This document shows, in pieces, positions 9,211-18,604 of a stretch of 64,000 nucleotides of DNA. The position numbers and the translations under genes are program-made. Below the pieces are notes generated by a model. The model saw nothing but the letters and a program-made list of their open reading frames with translations, was not told the origin of the DNA and did not search any database. Position 1 is the first letter of the stretch; the number at the start of each line of letters is the position of its first letter. The stretch lies in contig CALVBB010000007.1 of NCBI GenBank assembly GCA_944325705.1, positions 34,322 through 98,321 on the forward strand, in the 5' to 3' direction. The DNA is from Candidatus Gastranaerophilales bacterium. Its GTDB lineage: Bacteria; Cyanobacteriota; Vampirovibrionia; Gastranaerophilales; Gastranaerophilaceae.

Positions 9211-10062
9211 CTACCTGCTGTAGACCTCGCCTAAAAAATCCGTCCAGTAATTTTTTCCTTCTTCTGTCGGGTGGGTATTTGTGAGAGCATAAAAAGCACA
9301 GGAAGTATTTTTAGGCATAGCGGATGTAGTATTTGAACAGTATGCTGCACCTATATTATTAAAATTGCCGCAGGTTCCATTATTAATATTACAGGCTGGA
9401 GGATTGTTTTTGTGTTCTTGTCCTACCGGAATTACTGTTCCACTTATAGTGAATATAAACATAAAATAGTCGATTCCATATCTGTTAGGTCCCTTTTTAC
9501 CATTTACGTCAACACAGATTACAGGGCCGTTCTGACCTGGTTTTGGGGCATCATTTAAAATAAACAAAGCTCCGGATAAGTTATTTACGAAGGCGGAATT
9601 ATCGCACATAAAGGAAGAATTTTTGCCTGAACCGTTTGCTCCGCCGGAAAAACTGCTCCCGTTCAAATTATTCATATTATACCACGGGATAAAATTGCCG
9701 TCACCATCATCGGTTCCTTGACCGCCTGATGTCAAATTTTTTGTACCTTTATAATAAGCAAATATTTTGTTTGCAATAGCAGGTTTCATACCTTCTCCTC
9801 CGGTAACAGAATAGTTTTCCTGTGCAGTGTACTCTGAAACTGAAATTCCATAATGAGCCTTAAATAATCCTGCAACCTGATTTAATTCGGAATATGTTTT
9901 TAAAAAGGCTGTGTGAAGTTCTTTGTTTCTTGTCTTATTTATCAAAGCCGGCATTGTCATTGCAGATACAACTCCTATTATTCCTAATGTTATAAGAACT
10001 TCTGCCAATGTAAATGCAAATTTTGCACTGGCTGTCGAGTTCAGCTGGAAATTACCCATCAT
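9211..10062 (-). CDS. Type IV prepilin-like protein
   Basis: The gene begins with four consecutive ATG codons (10068, 10065, 10062, 10059) directly after AAAAAGGAG; ideal spacing favours the third, at 10062. The leader of ~15-18 residues is followed by FTLAEVLITLGIIGVVSAMT, with the prepilin peptidase site before Phe and Glu5 present. The C-terminal part is Gly/Asn-rich and carries the family motif VDVNGKKGPNRYGIDYFMF plus several Cys that may form disulfides. It is tail-to-tail with the preceding prepilin and divergent from an XRE regulator at 10182 across a 37-base perfect palindrome. Confidence 0.85.
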   Translation of the reverse strand: MMGNFQLNSTASAKFAFTLAEVLITLGIIGVVSAMTMPALINKTRNKELHTAFLKTYSELNQVAGLFKAHYGISVSEYTAQENYSVTGGEGMKPAIANKIFAYYKGTKNLTSGGQGTDDGDGNFIPWYNMNNLNGSSFSGGANGSGKNSSFMCDNSAFVNNLSGALFILNDAPKPGQNGPVICVDVNGKKGPNRYGIDYFMFIFTISGTVIPVGQEHKNNPPACNINNGTCGNFNNIGAAYCSNTTSAMPKNTSCAFYALTNTHPTEEGKNYWTDFLGEVYSR

Positions 10063-10109
10063 CATCATCTCCTTTTTAAGAGAATAATAGCATTATATAT
10101 TTATTAAGT

Positions 10110-10146
10110 CAATATATAATACTATATTATATAGTATTATATATTG
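10110..10146. promoter_or_regulatory. 37-base perfect palindrome between prepilin and XRE genes
   Basis: Two 18-base arms (left arm begins CAATATATAATACTATAT) around a single central T. A minus-strand TTGACT (10112-10107) with 17-base spacing to TATTAT (10089-10084) overlaps its left edge and would drive the prepilin gene. Likely operator for the adjacent XRE protein; inferred from position and symmetry. Confidence 0.6.
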
Positions 10147-10181
10147 TTTATAGAGTAATAAAATACTCATATCATTAATAT

Positions 10182-10403
10182 ATGAATGATAATGAATTAT
10201 TTGCCAGAATTGCTTTGAATGTACGTGTTGAGCGTACAATAAAACGGTTAACACAGGCACAGCTTGCCGAGCTTATAGATGTTCATGAAAAATATATCGG
10301 AAAAATTGAAGCGGGAAAACAGAATATAACAATTAAAACTCTGAATAAACTCGCAAATGCTTTGAATATTGATGTTTGCAGACTGTTAGAAGAAAAAAAC
10401 TAA
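10182..10403 (+). CDS. Small XRE-family regulator, divergent from a prepilin gene
   Basis: 73 residues, almost entirely one HTH_3 domain: LTQAQLAELIDVHEKYIGKI, then EAGKQNITIKTLNKLANALN. There is no ribosome binding site of note before the ATG, so translation may be weak. It is the second of three small XRE genes placed head-to-head with prepilin genes in this window; negative autoregulation and control of the neighbour are the simple hypothesis. Confidence 0.82.
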   Translation: MNDNELFARIALNVRVERTIKRLTQAQLAELIDVHEKYIGKIEAGKQNITIKTLNKLANALNIDVCRLLEEKN

Positions 10404-10481
10404 TGGGGCTTTCATTTTGTGTTTTAAAAATTTTTTTGTGTTATCTTTATGTTATACGATAAACATAAGAGGGATTTTTAT

Positions 10482-13151
10482 ATGACAGCAACCAAGATAG
10501 ACGATTTACCTACAGTTTATAATGCAAAAGAAACAGAGGAAAGGATATATAAATTCTGGGAGGAAGGCGAATTTTTTAAGGCTGATGCAAAAAGCAAAAA
10601 ACCGCCTTATTCAATTGTAATTCCTCCGCCGAACGTTACGGGTGTGCTTCACATGGGGCACGCGTTAGACGAAACCCTGCAGGATATTCTTACGCGCTAT
10701 CACCGTATGTCAGGGTTTGAAACTCTCTGGCTTCCGGGAACAGACCATGCCGGAATTGCAACACAGAATGTTGTTGAGAAAAAACTCAGAGAAAGAGGGC
10801 TTTCCCGTTACGATTTAGGTCGCGAAAAGTTTCTTGAAGAAACCTGGCAGTGGGCAAACGACCACAAAAGTGCTATCTTAGATCAGTGTAAGCGTCTTGG
10901 AGCCTCTTTTGACCGCTCAAGAGAAAGGTTTACTTTTGATGAAGGCTGTTCTGATGCTGTTAAAGAGGTTTTTGTAAGACTTTATGAAAAAGGCTTGATT
11001 TACAAAGGTAAATATATTGTAAACTGGTGCCCTCGCTGTCAGTCCGCAATTTCCGACGTTGAAACCGAATATGCTACAGAGCAGGGGCATCTGTGGGAAA
11101 TCTCTTATCCGCTTAAAGGCGAATCCGGTGCGATTATTGTTGCAACAACCCGTCCTGAAACTATTTTCGGTGATGTGGCAATTGCCGTTAATCCTACAGA
11201 TTACAAGTATTCAGAACTTATCGGCAAAACTGTTATTATTCCGCTTTCCGGCAGAGAAATTCCGATTATTGCAGATGAGTATGTTGATAAATCTTTTGGT
11301 ACCGGTGCTGTTAAGATTACACCTGCTCATGACCCGAATGATTTTGAAGTAGGCAAGCGGCATGGTTTGAATCCTATTTGGGTAATTGATGAACAGGGCA
11401 AGATGATAGCATGCGGCGCTGTTCCTCCTGAATTTCACGGTTTGGACAGATACGAAGCAAGAGAAAAAATTATAGGAATGCTTTCTTATAAGAACTTCCT
11501 CCTCAGAACCCGCGACCACGAGCATAATGTCGGCAAATGTCAGCGCTGCGGAACTACAATTGAACCTCTTCTTTCAGAACAGTGGTTTGTTAAAATGGAA
11601 CCGCTTGCAAAAGAAGCTATTGCAGCTGTTAAAGACGGAAGGATTAAGTTCGTTCCGGAACGCTGGGAAAAGAATTATCTCGGCTGGATGGAAAACATCC
11701 GCGACTGGTGTATTTCGCGCCAGTTATGGTGGGGCCACCAGATTCCAGCATACTACCATAATCAGACCGGCGAAATGGTTGTTGCAAAAGAAAATCCGGA
11801 TCCTGAAAATTACACTCAGGACAGTGATGTTCTTGATACGTGGTTCTCGTCAGGCCTGTGGCCTTTCTCAACTATGGGCTGGCCTGATACTGAAAGCCCT
11901 GATTTCAAAAAATTCTACCCTACATCAGTTCTTGTGACAGGGTTTGATATTATTTTCTTCTGGGTTGCAAGAATGATTACAATGGGGCTTGAGTTTACAG
12001 GAAAGGCTCCGTTCCCGGTCGTTTATATCCACGGACTTATCAGGGACGAAAAAGGTCAGAAGATGTCTAAATCCAAAGGCAACACAATTGACCCTGTCAA
12101 AATTATTGATAAGTACGGTTCTGACGCCCTGAGGTTTACAATGACTTCACTTTGTACTTACGGCGGTCAGGATATTAAAATCAGCGATGAAAGATTTGAA
12201 TACGGCAGAAACTTTGCCAACAAAATCTGGAATGCCTCAAGGTTTGTGTTAATGAATCTTGAAGGTGTTGACGATAAAGAAATTGATTTTGATAATCTTA
12301 CAATTGCCGATAAGTGGATTCTGGATAAGCTTAACAATACCGCAAAAGAAATCAATAACTGTATTGCAGAATACAGAATAGGCGAAACCGCTCATATTCT
12401 GTATGATTTCTTCTGGAATTCATACTGCGACTGGTATGTTGAAATTGCAAAAATTCAGCTGCAAGATGTCGAATTGAAGGCTAATACCCAGCGTGTATTG
12501 AGATATGTTCTTGATATGTCGTTGAGGATGCTTCATCCAATAATGCCTCATATCACAGAGAGTGTATGGCAGTTAATCCCGCACGGTTTATCAGAATATG
12601 ACGACGGCGTTCTTTCTAAAGCTATTATTGTTGCGAAATTCCCTGTGTATGATGAAAAACTGGCGTTTTCGAAAGAAGCTGAAGAAATGGAACTTGTCTT
12701 TGAAACTATTAAATCTCTGCGTAACGTTCGCCAGAGCTTTAATATCTCGCCTTCGCTGAAAGTTGATATTGAAATAAGAGCCGATAAAAAGGAAAAAACT
12801 GTTTTTGAAGCAATAGAATCTTATATCAGACGTCTGGCAAAAGTTGAGAAAATTTCTTACGCGGATGTAAATGCTCCGATCCCGCAAAAGACAGCAACAG
12901 CGGTGGTTTCTGCGTCAAAAATCGTTCTTAATCTTGAAAACTTGATAGATTTCAATGAGGAAATTAAGCGCCAGCAAAAGAAACTAGACAAATTAACAGG
13001 TGAGAAAAAATCGCTTCAAGGCAGAATTGATAATCCGAAATTTGTTGCCAATGCACCGAAAGAACTGATTGAACAGACAAAGGAACGTATCGCAGAGATT
13101 TCGGTACAGGAAAATGCCATAAATGATTTAATAGGATCGTTAAAGGCATAA
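10482..13151 (+). CDS. valS: Valyl-tRNA synthetase
   Basis: Class I aminoacyl-tRNA synthetase that charges tRNA-Val and edits mischarged threonine. The ATG at 10482 follows GAGGG by 8 bases and fits better than the in-frame ATG at 10449, giving 889 residues, the usual length. Visible motifs: HIGH-type HMGH at residues 57-60 within PPPNVTGVLHMGHALDE; the CP1 editing domain with TTRPETIFGD; KMSKS in EKGQKMSKSKGNTIDP; the ValS anticodon-binding region; and a C-terminal coiled coil (~830-889, EEIKRQQKKLDKLTGEK). It is flanked by an XRE gene upstream and rpsA downstream, with separate promoters likely. Confidence 0.96.
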   Translation: MTATKIDDLPTVYNAKETEERIYKFWEEGEFFKADAKSKKPPYSIVIPPPNVTGVLHMGHALDETLQDILTRYHRMSGFETLWLPGTDHAGIATQNVVEKKLRERGLSRYDLGREKFLEETWQWANDHKSAILDQCKRLGASFDRSRERFTFDEGCSDAVKEVFVRLYEKGLIYKGKYIVNWCPRCQSAISDVETEYATEQGHLWEISYPLKGESGAIIVATTRPETIFGDVAIAVNPTDYKYSELIGKTVIIPLSGREIPIIADEYVDKSFGTGAVKITPAHDPNDFEVGKRHGLNPIWVIDEQGKMIACGAVPPEFHGLDRYEAREKIIGMLSYKNFLLRTRDHEHNVGKCQRCGTTIEPLLSEQWFVKMEPLAKEAIAAVKDGRIKFVPERWEKNYLGWMENIRDWCISRQLWWGHQIPAYYHNQTGEMVVAKENPDPENYTQDSDVLDTWFSSGLWPFSTMGWPDTESPDFKKFYPTSVLVTGFDIIFFWVARMITMGLEFTGKAPFPVVYIHGLIRDEKGQKMSKSKGNTIDPVKIIDKYGSDALRFTMTSLCTYGGQDIKISDERFEYGRNFANKIWNASRFVLMNLEGVDDKEIDFDNLTIADKWILDKLNNTAKEINNCIAEYRIGETAHILYDFFWNSYCDWYVEIAKIQLQDVELKANTQRVLRYVLDMSLRMLHPIMPHITESVWQLIPHGLSEYDDGVLSKAIIVAKFPVYDEKLAFSKEAEEMELVFETIKSLRNVRQSFNISPSLKVDIEIRADKKEKTVFEAIESYIRRLAKVEKISYADVNAPIPQKTATAVVSASKIVLNLENLIDFNEEIKRQQKKLDKLTGEKKSLQGRIDNPKFVANAPKELIEQTKERIAEISVQENAINDLIGSLKA

Positions 13152-13248
13152 CCCCGCTAAATGAGATAAATTCAGGTGTTTGTCAGGTGTAAACGCCTGT
13201 TTTCAGTGCGATAAATGGTTAAATTTTGTTAAAGAAGCTTAAAAAACC

Positions 13249-13277
13249 TTTACATATTGACAAAAATCTGCTAAAAT
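13249..13277 (+). promoter_or_regulatory. Likely sigma-70 promoter of rpsA
   Basis: TTTACA, 17-base spacer, TAAAAT, 44 bases before the rpsA start codon. Confidence 0.5.
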
Positions 13278-13321
13278 AGTAGCAACGTTTATAGTTATAT
13301 GTCTAGGACAATGGAGTAAAA

Positions 13322-14386
13322 ATGACATCAAGTGAATTAGATTTTGAAGAATTGCTGAAGAAATATGATTACAATTTTCAAAAAGGCGATTTAGTAAAAG
13401 GTATCGTATGCGGATACGACAGTCAGGGCGTGATGGTTGACATCGGCGCAAAAACAATTGCGGTTGTTCCTACCAGAGAAGCCGTTGACAAGGATGAAAA
13501 AGTTGAGGATAAATTTGAAAAAGGCAAAGAATACGAGTTTTTGATTATACGCGAAGAAGATGAGGATGGCAAATTTCTTCTTTCTCGCAAAAAAGTTGAC
13601 TTTGCTTACGCCTGGAAAGAACTTGAAAAAGCAAAAGCTACTGATGAAACTATTCTCGGTACTGTTGCCGGAATTGTTAAAGGTGGTGTTCTTGTTGAAA
13701 TTTCAGGCGTAAGAGGGTTTGTTCCTTCTTCTCAGCTTCGAACTAAAGAAACTGATCTGGAAGTGGGTTCAAAAATTGAACTTAAAATTCTTACACTCGA
13801 CAGCCAGCAGAATAACTTTATTCTTTCAAATAAAAAAGTTTATGAGGACAGCGCTGTTGAAGCACGAAAAAATGTATTCTCTCAAATTGAACCGGGGCAG
13901 ATTGTTAAAGGTGATGTTGTAAGAATTACTGACTTTGGCGCATTTATTGATCTTGGCGGTATTGACGGCCTCCTGCCGTTGTCACAGCTTTCATGGAGAT
14001 GGATTGACCATCCGACAGATATTTTGAAGGTTGGTGACAAAATTGATGTAGAGGTTATCGCAGTTGATCATGATAAACAACGTGTTTCGTTAAGCTTGAA
14101 AAACCTTGAGCCTGATCCATGGCTTGAGGCAGAAAAACAAATTAAAGAAGGCGATAAAGTAGAAGGTACTATTACAAGAATTAAGCATTTCGGTGCATTT
14201 GTAGAAGTATTTCCGGGTGTTGAAGCGTTATTGCCGCATAACGAAGTCGTTGAACTCCAGAACAGAGATGGAAATATTCTGCAGGTAGGAGATAAGGTGA
14301 TGACCTATATCCTGAAATTCAATCCTACAGACAAACGCATTGCATTGACTGTTACCGAACCAAAAGCTGAAGATTCTGCAGAATAA
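13322..14386 (+). CDS. rpsA: 30S ribosomal protein S1, four S1 domains
   Basis: S1 binds mRNA and the 30S subunit to help initiation on weak leaders. Its 354 residues contain four S1 OB-folds at about 21-90, 105-172, 190-260 and 275-345, the third showing the canonical GDVVRITDFGAFIDLGGIDG. The short form resembles cyanobacterial S1 (three to four domains) rather than the six-domain proteobacterial protein, supporting the lineage assignment. An acidic/Lys tail follows the last domain. The gene is single, bounded by its own promoter and a strong terminator. Confidence 0.92.
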   Translation: MTSSELDFEELLKKYDYNFQKGDLVKGIVCGYDSQGVMVDIGAKTIAVVPTREAVDKDEKVEDKFEKGKEYEFLIIREEDEDGKFLLSRKKVDFAYAWKELEKAKATDETILGTVAGIVKGGVLVEISGVRGFVPSSQLRTKETDLEVGSKIELKILTLDSQQNNFILSNKKVYEDSAVEARKNVFSQIEPGQIVKGDVVRITDFGAFIDLGGIDGLLPLSQLSWRWIDHPTDILKVGDKIDVEVIAVDHDKQRVSLSLKNLEPDPWLEAEKQIKEGDKVEGTITRIKHFGAFVEVFPGVEALLPHNEVVELQNRDGNILQVGDKVMTYILKFNPTDKRIALTVTEPKAEDSAE

Positions 14387-14408
14387 TGGTATAGATAAAA
14401 GACAAAAA

Positions 14409-14432
14409 GGCCGCTTTTTGAGCGGTCTTTTT
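14409..14432 (+). terminator. Terminator of rpsA
   Basis: GGCCGCT / AGCGGTC stem with a TTTTG loop followed by T5. Confidence 0.85.
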
Positions 14433-14573
14433 AATTAGAAGTTTTGTGTTCTCATGCAATGTTTCTACATTAAAAATTCTAAATTTGGAAGTTTTTCTAC
14501 TTCAGATACTGTATTTTTTTGATAAAGCGTGTATAAATTTTTTTAAAGTACCGTATAATTTATTATAGTTATG

Positions 14574-14601
14574 TTGACTTTTCAAAAAACATAATTATAA
14601 G
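14574..14601 (+). promoter_or_regulatory. Likely promoter of the 14.6-17.2 kb gene group
   Basis: TTGACT, 16-base spacer, TATAAG, ~48 bases before the ATG at 14649. The gap 14433-14573 is AT-rich and shows nothing else I can name. Confidence 0.5.
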
Positions 14602-14648
14602 AAAAAATGTAGTAGATTAAAGAGTTTAAACATGAAGGAGAGTGCCTT

Positions 14649-16169
14649 ATGGGTATGGCAGCGTCACAGGCAAGATATTTGGGCTTAACAGCAAGAAAAA
14701 CTAACGTTGAATATGAAGGGCAGCAGATTAACCAGGCTCGTACAGCACTGGCTAATCAGAGCGCAAATACATTTAATGATCTTCTTGCGCTTGAAGTTCC
14801 AACAGCACCAAGCACTCAGGATTATACAACTTTAAAATACACATATACTGATGGAACTTATGATGAAGAAATTTCAAGCATGTCAGAGCTTCAAAATGAT
14901 CCTGACGGTTACAACTATCTTGTAACACATTTCCACTTCGCGGATGTGTTTACGGGTATTCAGAACAGGCTTGCTAATCCGCAGGTTGTTGAAGGTGATG
15001 TGTCAACAAAAGGTTCTACTTCACGTGATGATATAGGATTTTTAGAACAGCCGACATATACGGTTAACGGTTATGAAGCAACAACTTACGATCAGGCTAA
15101 TGGTCCTCAAAGAGATGCTTTTGAAAGATTATCCGCACAATATCCGGATATGAATGCTGACGATATGATGACATATACCAGTGCAGACGGCGTTATCCAC
15201 TTTGTTTCACGAACAGAACTCGGAGGAACCGGTGATATTCAGGACAGATATATTGATCCAAATACAGATACCGCAACAGAGGTAACAACATTAAGAGGCA
15301 ACATTACGGCAACAGAACCTGTAAACAGAACATATACAGTTGACGGACACCCTGTAACTGCTTATGATCCGACCAATCTTGACCAGAAAAAAGTTTATGA
15401 TAAACTTGCTTCTGATTATCCTTCAATAGGAAATAATGCAGATGATTTAAGATGTTATACAGATGATGACGGTAATTTGCACTTTGTATCACAGGCTGCG
15501 TTAGAGGGAACAGAGGATATTACAGATTACTATGTTGAAGCCGGTATTCCGACTTATGTAGGCAACTGCGAACTGACAAGATACGATTCTACAGATCCTG
15601 ATCAGAAAGCAGCTTATGAACAAATACTGAAAGACTGGCCGGATACGGACTTTGCACTTGCAGATCCTGAGGATATTTACGTTTGGGAATATCAGGGACA
15701 GACAAGATTTGCCTGTGCAAGCGACCTTACAAGTTCATCAATAAGCGGACTGGATCAATCGCTTCCTACAGAAAATCAGGACAGACTGACTTATTATATC
15801 GCTCAAAATGTTAAAACAAAAATTGAAGTTACTGAAAAAGCAATGATTGACCTTGATGAAACAGGGCGTCCGCAGTCAATCAAGTATCAGGATTCTTCTG
15901 TAGTTCATTATCTTAATACAGAAACCGAAACTGATGAGGCTGCTTATCAGGATGCTATGAACCAGTATAACTATGATATGCAGGTATATGAAAAAGCAAT
16001 CCAGGATATTAACGCTAAAACAGAAAGAATTCAGGAGCAGGATAGAACTCTGGAACTCAGACTGCGTCAGCTTGATACCGAGCAGGAAGCTCTCCAGACT
16101 GAGATGGAAGCTGTTAAAAAAGTTATTGATAAAAATATCGAATCTACCTTCAAAACATTTGATTCATAG
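14649..16169 (+). CDS. Unknown protein with three internal ~75-residue repeats and a C-terminal coiled coil
   Basis: 506 residues, strong ribosome binding site (AAGGAG), no signal peptide or membrane segment. The N-terminus (MGMAASQARYLGLTARKTNV) looks helical and lineage-specific. Residues ~135-370 hold three copies of one module: YTVNGYEATTYD ... DGVIHFVSR, YTVDGHPVTAYD ... DGNLHFVSQ, and a divergent third copy (TYVGNCELTRYD ... GQTRFACAS). Residues ~435-506 are coiled coil ending KKVIDKNIESTFKTF. A similar ending (RLDKNIQHAF) closes the 107-residue protein at 17593-17916, suggesting a shared assembly or export signal. First gene of a run of lineage-specific genes. Function not recognised. 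Confidence 0.75.
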   Translation: MGMAASQARYLGLTARKTNVEYEGQQINQARTALANQSANTFNDLLALEVPTAPSTQDYTTLKYTYTDGTYDEEISSMSELQNDPDGYNYLVTHFHFADVFTGIQNRLANPQVVEGDVSTKGSTSRDDIGFLEQPTYTVNGYEATTYDQANGPQRDAFERLSAQYPDMNADDMMTYTSADGVIHFVSRTELGGTGDIQDRYIDPNTDTATEVTTLRGNITATEPVNRTYTVDGHPVTAYDPTNLDQKKVYDKLASDYPSIGNNADDLRCYTDDDGNLHFVSQAALEGTEDITDYYVEAGIPTYVGNCELTRYDSTDPDQKAAYEQILKDWPDTDFALADPEDIYVWEYQGQTRFACASDLTSSSISGLDQSLPTENQDRLTYYIAQNVKTKIEVTEKAMIDLDETGRPQSIKYQDSSVVHYLNTETETDEAAYQDAMNQYNYDMQVYEKAIQDINAKTERIQEQDRTLELRLRQLDTEQEALQTEMEAVKKVIDKNIESTFKTFDS

Positions 16170-16199
16170 GTTTGATAAAAGGATTTATACGAGGTACAA

Positions 16200-17015
16200 A
16201 TGGCTTATAAGAATGACAGTTACTTGGTAATAGCAAACAAATTCGGCTCGGCAAGCGGAGATGCCAAAGCTCAATTGTGGGAAACTTATGATAAACTTCG
16301 TGATCTGACTGTTTCCGGAAGCGGAGCAGGTACCGGTTTTGAAATGACCGGTAGCTTTTTATACAGAATGGCAAGTTTGTTCGCTCCGTCATCTTTTGCT
16401 AATGTTTTCGGTGCATCAGAATCTATGAACGTTGCCGGTACTTCGTATTATTCTAATTTTACCGGAGCATCATCCTACGGTATAAATTCTTTATATAACT
16501 ATTCAGGTTTCCCGAGTGGTGCTGCTCCTGTTTCCTGGGGGCTGGATGGATACTCTACCGGTGGTGCTGCTGGTATTACCGGTTGGGGAACCGATACCGG
16601 TGTGGCAACAGGTTACGCTTCAAACTTAGGCGGCCTTGCCGATATTGCAAGCACTGCAGCTTACGGTGTAGGGGCTGCCAACGGTTACGGCTGGTTGGGA
16701 CGCAATATTGTTCTGCCTGTTGCAAGTATAATTTCAGGATGGGGCGGTATTATGCAGGCCGCTGCGCCTTACCTCGGCGAATACGGGCTTCCTGCGATTG
16801 TAATGGGCAACCTGATGCAGGGTACTACTTCTGCGGCTCTTGCAGCTTATCAGAACGTAACCGGTAATATTACAGCAAATGCAGATACAATCCTTTCAAA
16901 CAAGGTTAGAAATATAGAAACTGTGTGCAAAATGCTTGATACACAGGGCGATGTAGTAAAGAAAATGCTTAAAGAGTCAATTGAAGGCGATAGTAAGGCT
17001 ATTCAGGATTTGTAA
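16200..17015 (+). CDS. Gly/Ser/Ala-rich protein of unknown function
   Basis: 271 residues, 30 bases after the preceding gene and probably in its operon; no clear ribosome binding site motif stronger than ACGAGG. Residues ~40-200 are rich in Gly, Ser, Ala, Tyr and Asn (SYYSNFTGASSYGINSLYNY), with long hydrophobic small-residue stretches, and the last ~60 residues are helical (SNKVRNIETVCKMLDTQGDV). Composition resembles structural or secreted proteins, but no signal peptide is present. Not recognised. Confidence 0.7.
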   Translation: MAYKNDSYLVIANKFGSASGDAKAQLWETYDKLRDLTVSGSGAGTGFEMTGSFLYRMASLFAPSSFANVFGASESMNVAGTSYYSNFTGASSYGINSLYNYSGFPSGAAPVSWGLDGYSTGGAAGITGWGTDTGVATGYASNLGGLADIASTAAYGVGAANGYGWLGRNIVLPVASIISGWGGIMQAAAPYLGEYGLPAIVMGNLMQGTTSAALAAYQNVTGNITANADTILSNKVRNIETVCKMLDTQGDVVKKMLKESIEGDSKAIQDL

Positions 17016-17019
17016 TATT

Positions 17020-17205
17020 ATGATTAAAAAATCAAAAACTAATATAGTGTCAGGTGTGTTTAACAAAATTGTAAAATTTTATTGCGGTCTGGGTGCACAT
17101 TTCCTCAATCAATTAAAGTTTCAGCCGTATGTGCCGATAAATAGTGTGGAGAGCGAACAAGCTTCTCTTTCCGTAAATGTTGACAGTCAGAAATTGAATA
17201 ATTAA
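17020..17205 (+). CDS. Possible small basic protein, 61 residues
   Basis: ATG 4 bases after the preceding stop codon, weak AGGA 11 bases upstream. The N-terminal half is basic and hydrophobic (FNKIVKFYCGLGAHFLNQLK), the C-terminal half polar. Its position in the gene run is the main support; coding status is uncertain. Confidence 0.4.
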   Translation: MIKKSKTNIVSGVFNKIVKFYCGLGAHFLNQLKFQPYVPINSVESEQASLSVNVDSQKLNN

Positions 17206-17305
17206 TAACTTTAGATTAAGACATGTTAAAAAATATTACCGTTAAGGCAATAATTTTGTGGTAATTGTTTTTATATACATGTAGGTCTAAAGTGTAAGGA
17301 GAAAA

Positions 17306-17578
17306 ATGCTTCGAGATACTTTAGAGATGAATATAAAAAGAATGCTAGACTTCTTGATATATTCAAGGAATTTCCTCATCAGGAAAAACCCTTTAAAGGC
17401 AATGGTAAATTCGTTTGTAGACGGGTTAAAAGAATTTCTGACAATGAAGAAAAAACTGAAAATGGCTCAGTACAGATTGAATTATCACCAGCATCAATTC
17501 CAGAAAATGGAAAGGCTTATTGCAGAAAACAACCAGCACAGCTTCTTAAAGGGGAATAACCTGAACGAAACCAGATAA
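17306..17578 (+). CDS. Small basic helical protein of unknown function
   Basis: 90 residues with a strong AAGGAG seven bases before the ATG. It is Lys/Asn/Gln-rich with hydrophobic heptads (MLDFLIYSRNFLI; MVNSFVDGLKEFL), then a His/Gln-rich tail. It lies between two lineage-specific coiled-coil proteins, 14 bases before the next gene. Not recognised; possibly a chaperone-like or adaptor protein by size and context only. Confidence 0.6.
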   Translation: MLRDTLEMNIKRMLDFLIYSRNFLIRKNPLKAMVNSFVDGLKEFLTMKKKLKMAQYRLNYHQHQFQKMERLIAENNQHSFLKGNNLNETR

Positions 17579-17592
17579 AGGAAGTGTGAATT

Positions 17593-17916
17593 ATGGGTGT
17601 CCTAACTGATACAATCAGAATGCAATATCTGAATAACGTAAAAATGGATCTGGAATACAAGATTCAACTCGTTACTCAGACAAGAATGGGTTTGACACAA
17701 ACCGGCAATGATTTAATGCAGATAGGCACTGATTATGATCCGGATTCTCCTATTGTAAAAACTCTCCAGCAGCGTCAGGCAAAATTAAAACTTCTTGAAC
17801 AAAAATTAGAGCAGCAAATGATTCAGTATCAGACAAGATTAAAGATGGTTGAAACTGAACTTGCTTCCTGCCGGCAAAGACTTGATAAGAATATCCAGCA
17901 CGCATTCAGCTATTAA
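17593..17916 (+). CDS. Small coiled-coil protein with C-terminal DKNI motif
   Basis: 107 residues, good ribosome binding site (AAAGGAAG). Residues 50-100 are a continuous coiled coil (QQRQAKLKLLEQKLEQQMIQ). The end RLDKNIQHAF parallels KKVIDKNIESTF in the 506-residue protein of the same group. This implies the two proteins share an ancestor for this domain or use the same partner. Function unknown. Confidence 0.7.
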   Translation: MGVLTDTIRMQYLNNVKMDLEYKIQLVTQTRMGLTQTGNDLMQIGTDYDPDSPIVKTLQQRQAKLKLLEQKLEQQMIQYQTRLKMVETELASCRQRLDKNIQHAFSY

Positions 17917-18004
17917 TTAATAAGCAATTAGTACTAACAGTACCCCACTTGCTGTTTTGCTTTAGCTACTAAAAATCTTCCAAAGCTCTCGACGGGCGCA
18001 TTTA

Positions 18005-18604
18005 TTAAACTCCTGTCTGGATGAAAAGGCTGATAATATCATTCACGGCCGCAAACTGTTTTTGATATTTGTGCGCCTGAGATTCCAGTATATTAATTTG
18101 TTTTTTATATTCCATTATGTTATTCTGGCAGTCTTTAACAGACTGGTTCAAGCTTTCCTGAACCTGCTGTGCTTCCTGCAGAACCCCTGCCATTGAGATA
18201 CCGAGCGCTTCCATTGTCTGCTTGATAATCTGGGCGCCTGTCTGTTTGGAAACCCCTGAAGGAAGTTTTGCAATGAGCTGTCTTAATACAGCAACATTTG
18301 ATGGCAGTTCAAGATCTTCAGCTGCATTATTTGTGTGAAGTTCATTCATAGACGCAAGCGGTTCTTCTCTCTTAGGCTGGCTAAAATTAAATGCAGGACT
18401 GATTTGTTCATCCATATTATGCAGAATTGTTTCCTGGCTTTCCTGTGTATGAATTATGTCTGGTTCATATTCCTGAGGACTGTTGTAAATAATGCCTCCG
18501 TTGTTAATTCCTGAATTTACCGGAGTAATCTCTATATCTGACTGCTGTTTTAAAGCTTCAACTATTTTTTTGCCTACACCTTCTGTTATTTTATTGCTTG
18601 CCAT
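18005..18604 (-). CDS. Coiled-coil protein of unknown function
   Basis: 199 residues; the ATG at 18604 follows AGAGG. The N-terminus is compact (ITEGVGKKIVEALKQ), residues ~30-95 are a disordered linker, residues ~100-135 form a helical motif (VLRQLIAKLPSGVSKQTGAQ), and ~140-185 is coiled coil. The pattern suggests a scaffold or regulatory protein that binds partners at both ends. Convergent with the 17.3-17.9 kb genes, divergent from the AICAR transformylase gene. No known family recognised. Confidence 0.7.
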   Translation of the reverse strand: MASNKITEGVGKKIVEALKQQSDIEITPVNSGINNGGIIYNSPQEYEPDIIHTQESQETILHNMDEQISPAFNFSQPKREEPLASMNELHTNNAAEDLELPSNVAVLRQLIAKLPSGVSKQTGAQIIKQTMEALGISMAGVLQEAQQVQESLNQSVKDCQNNIMEYKKQINILESQAHKYQKQFAAVNDIISLFIQTGV

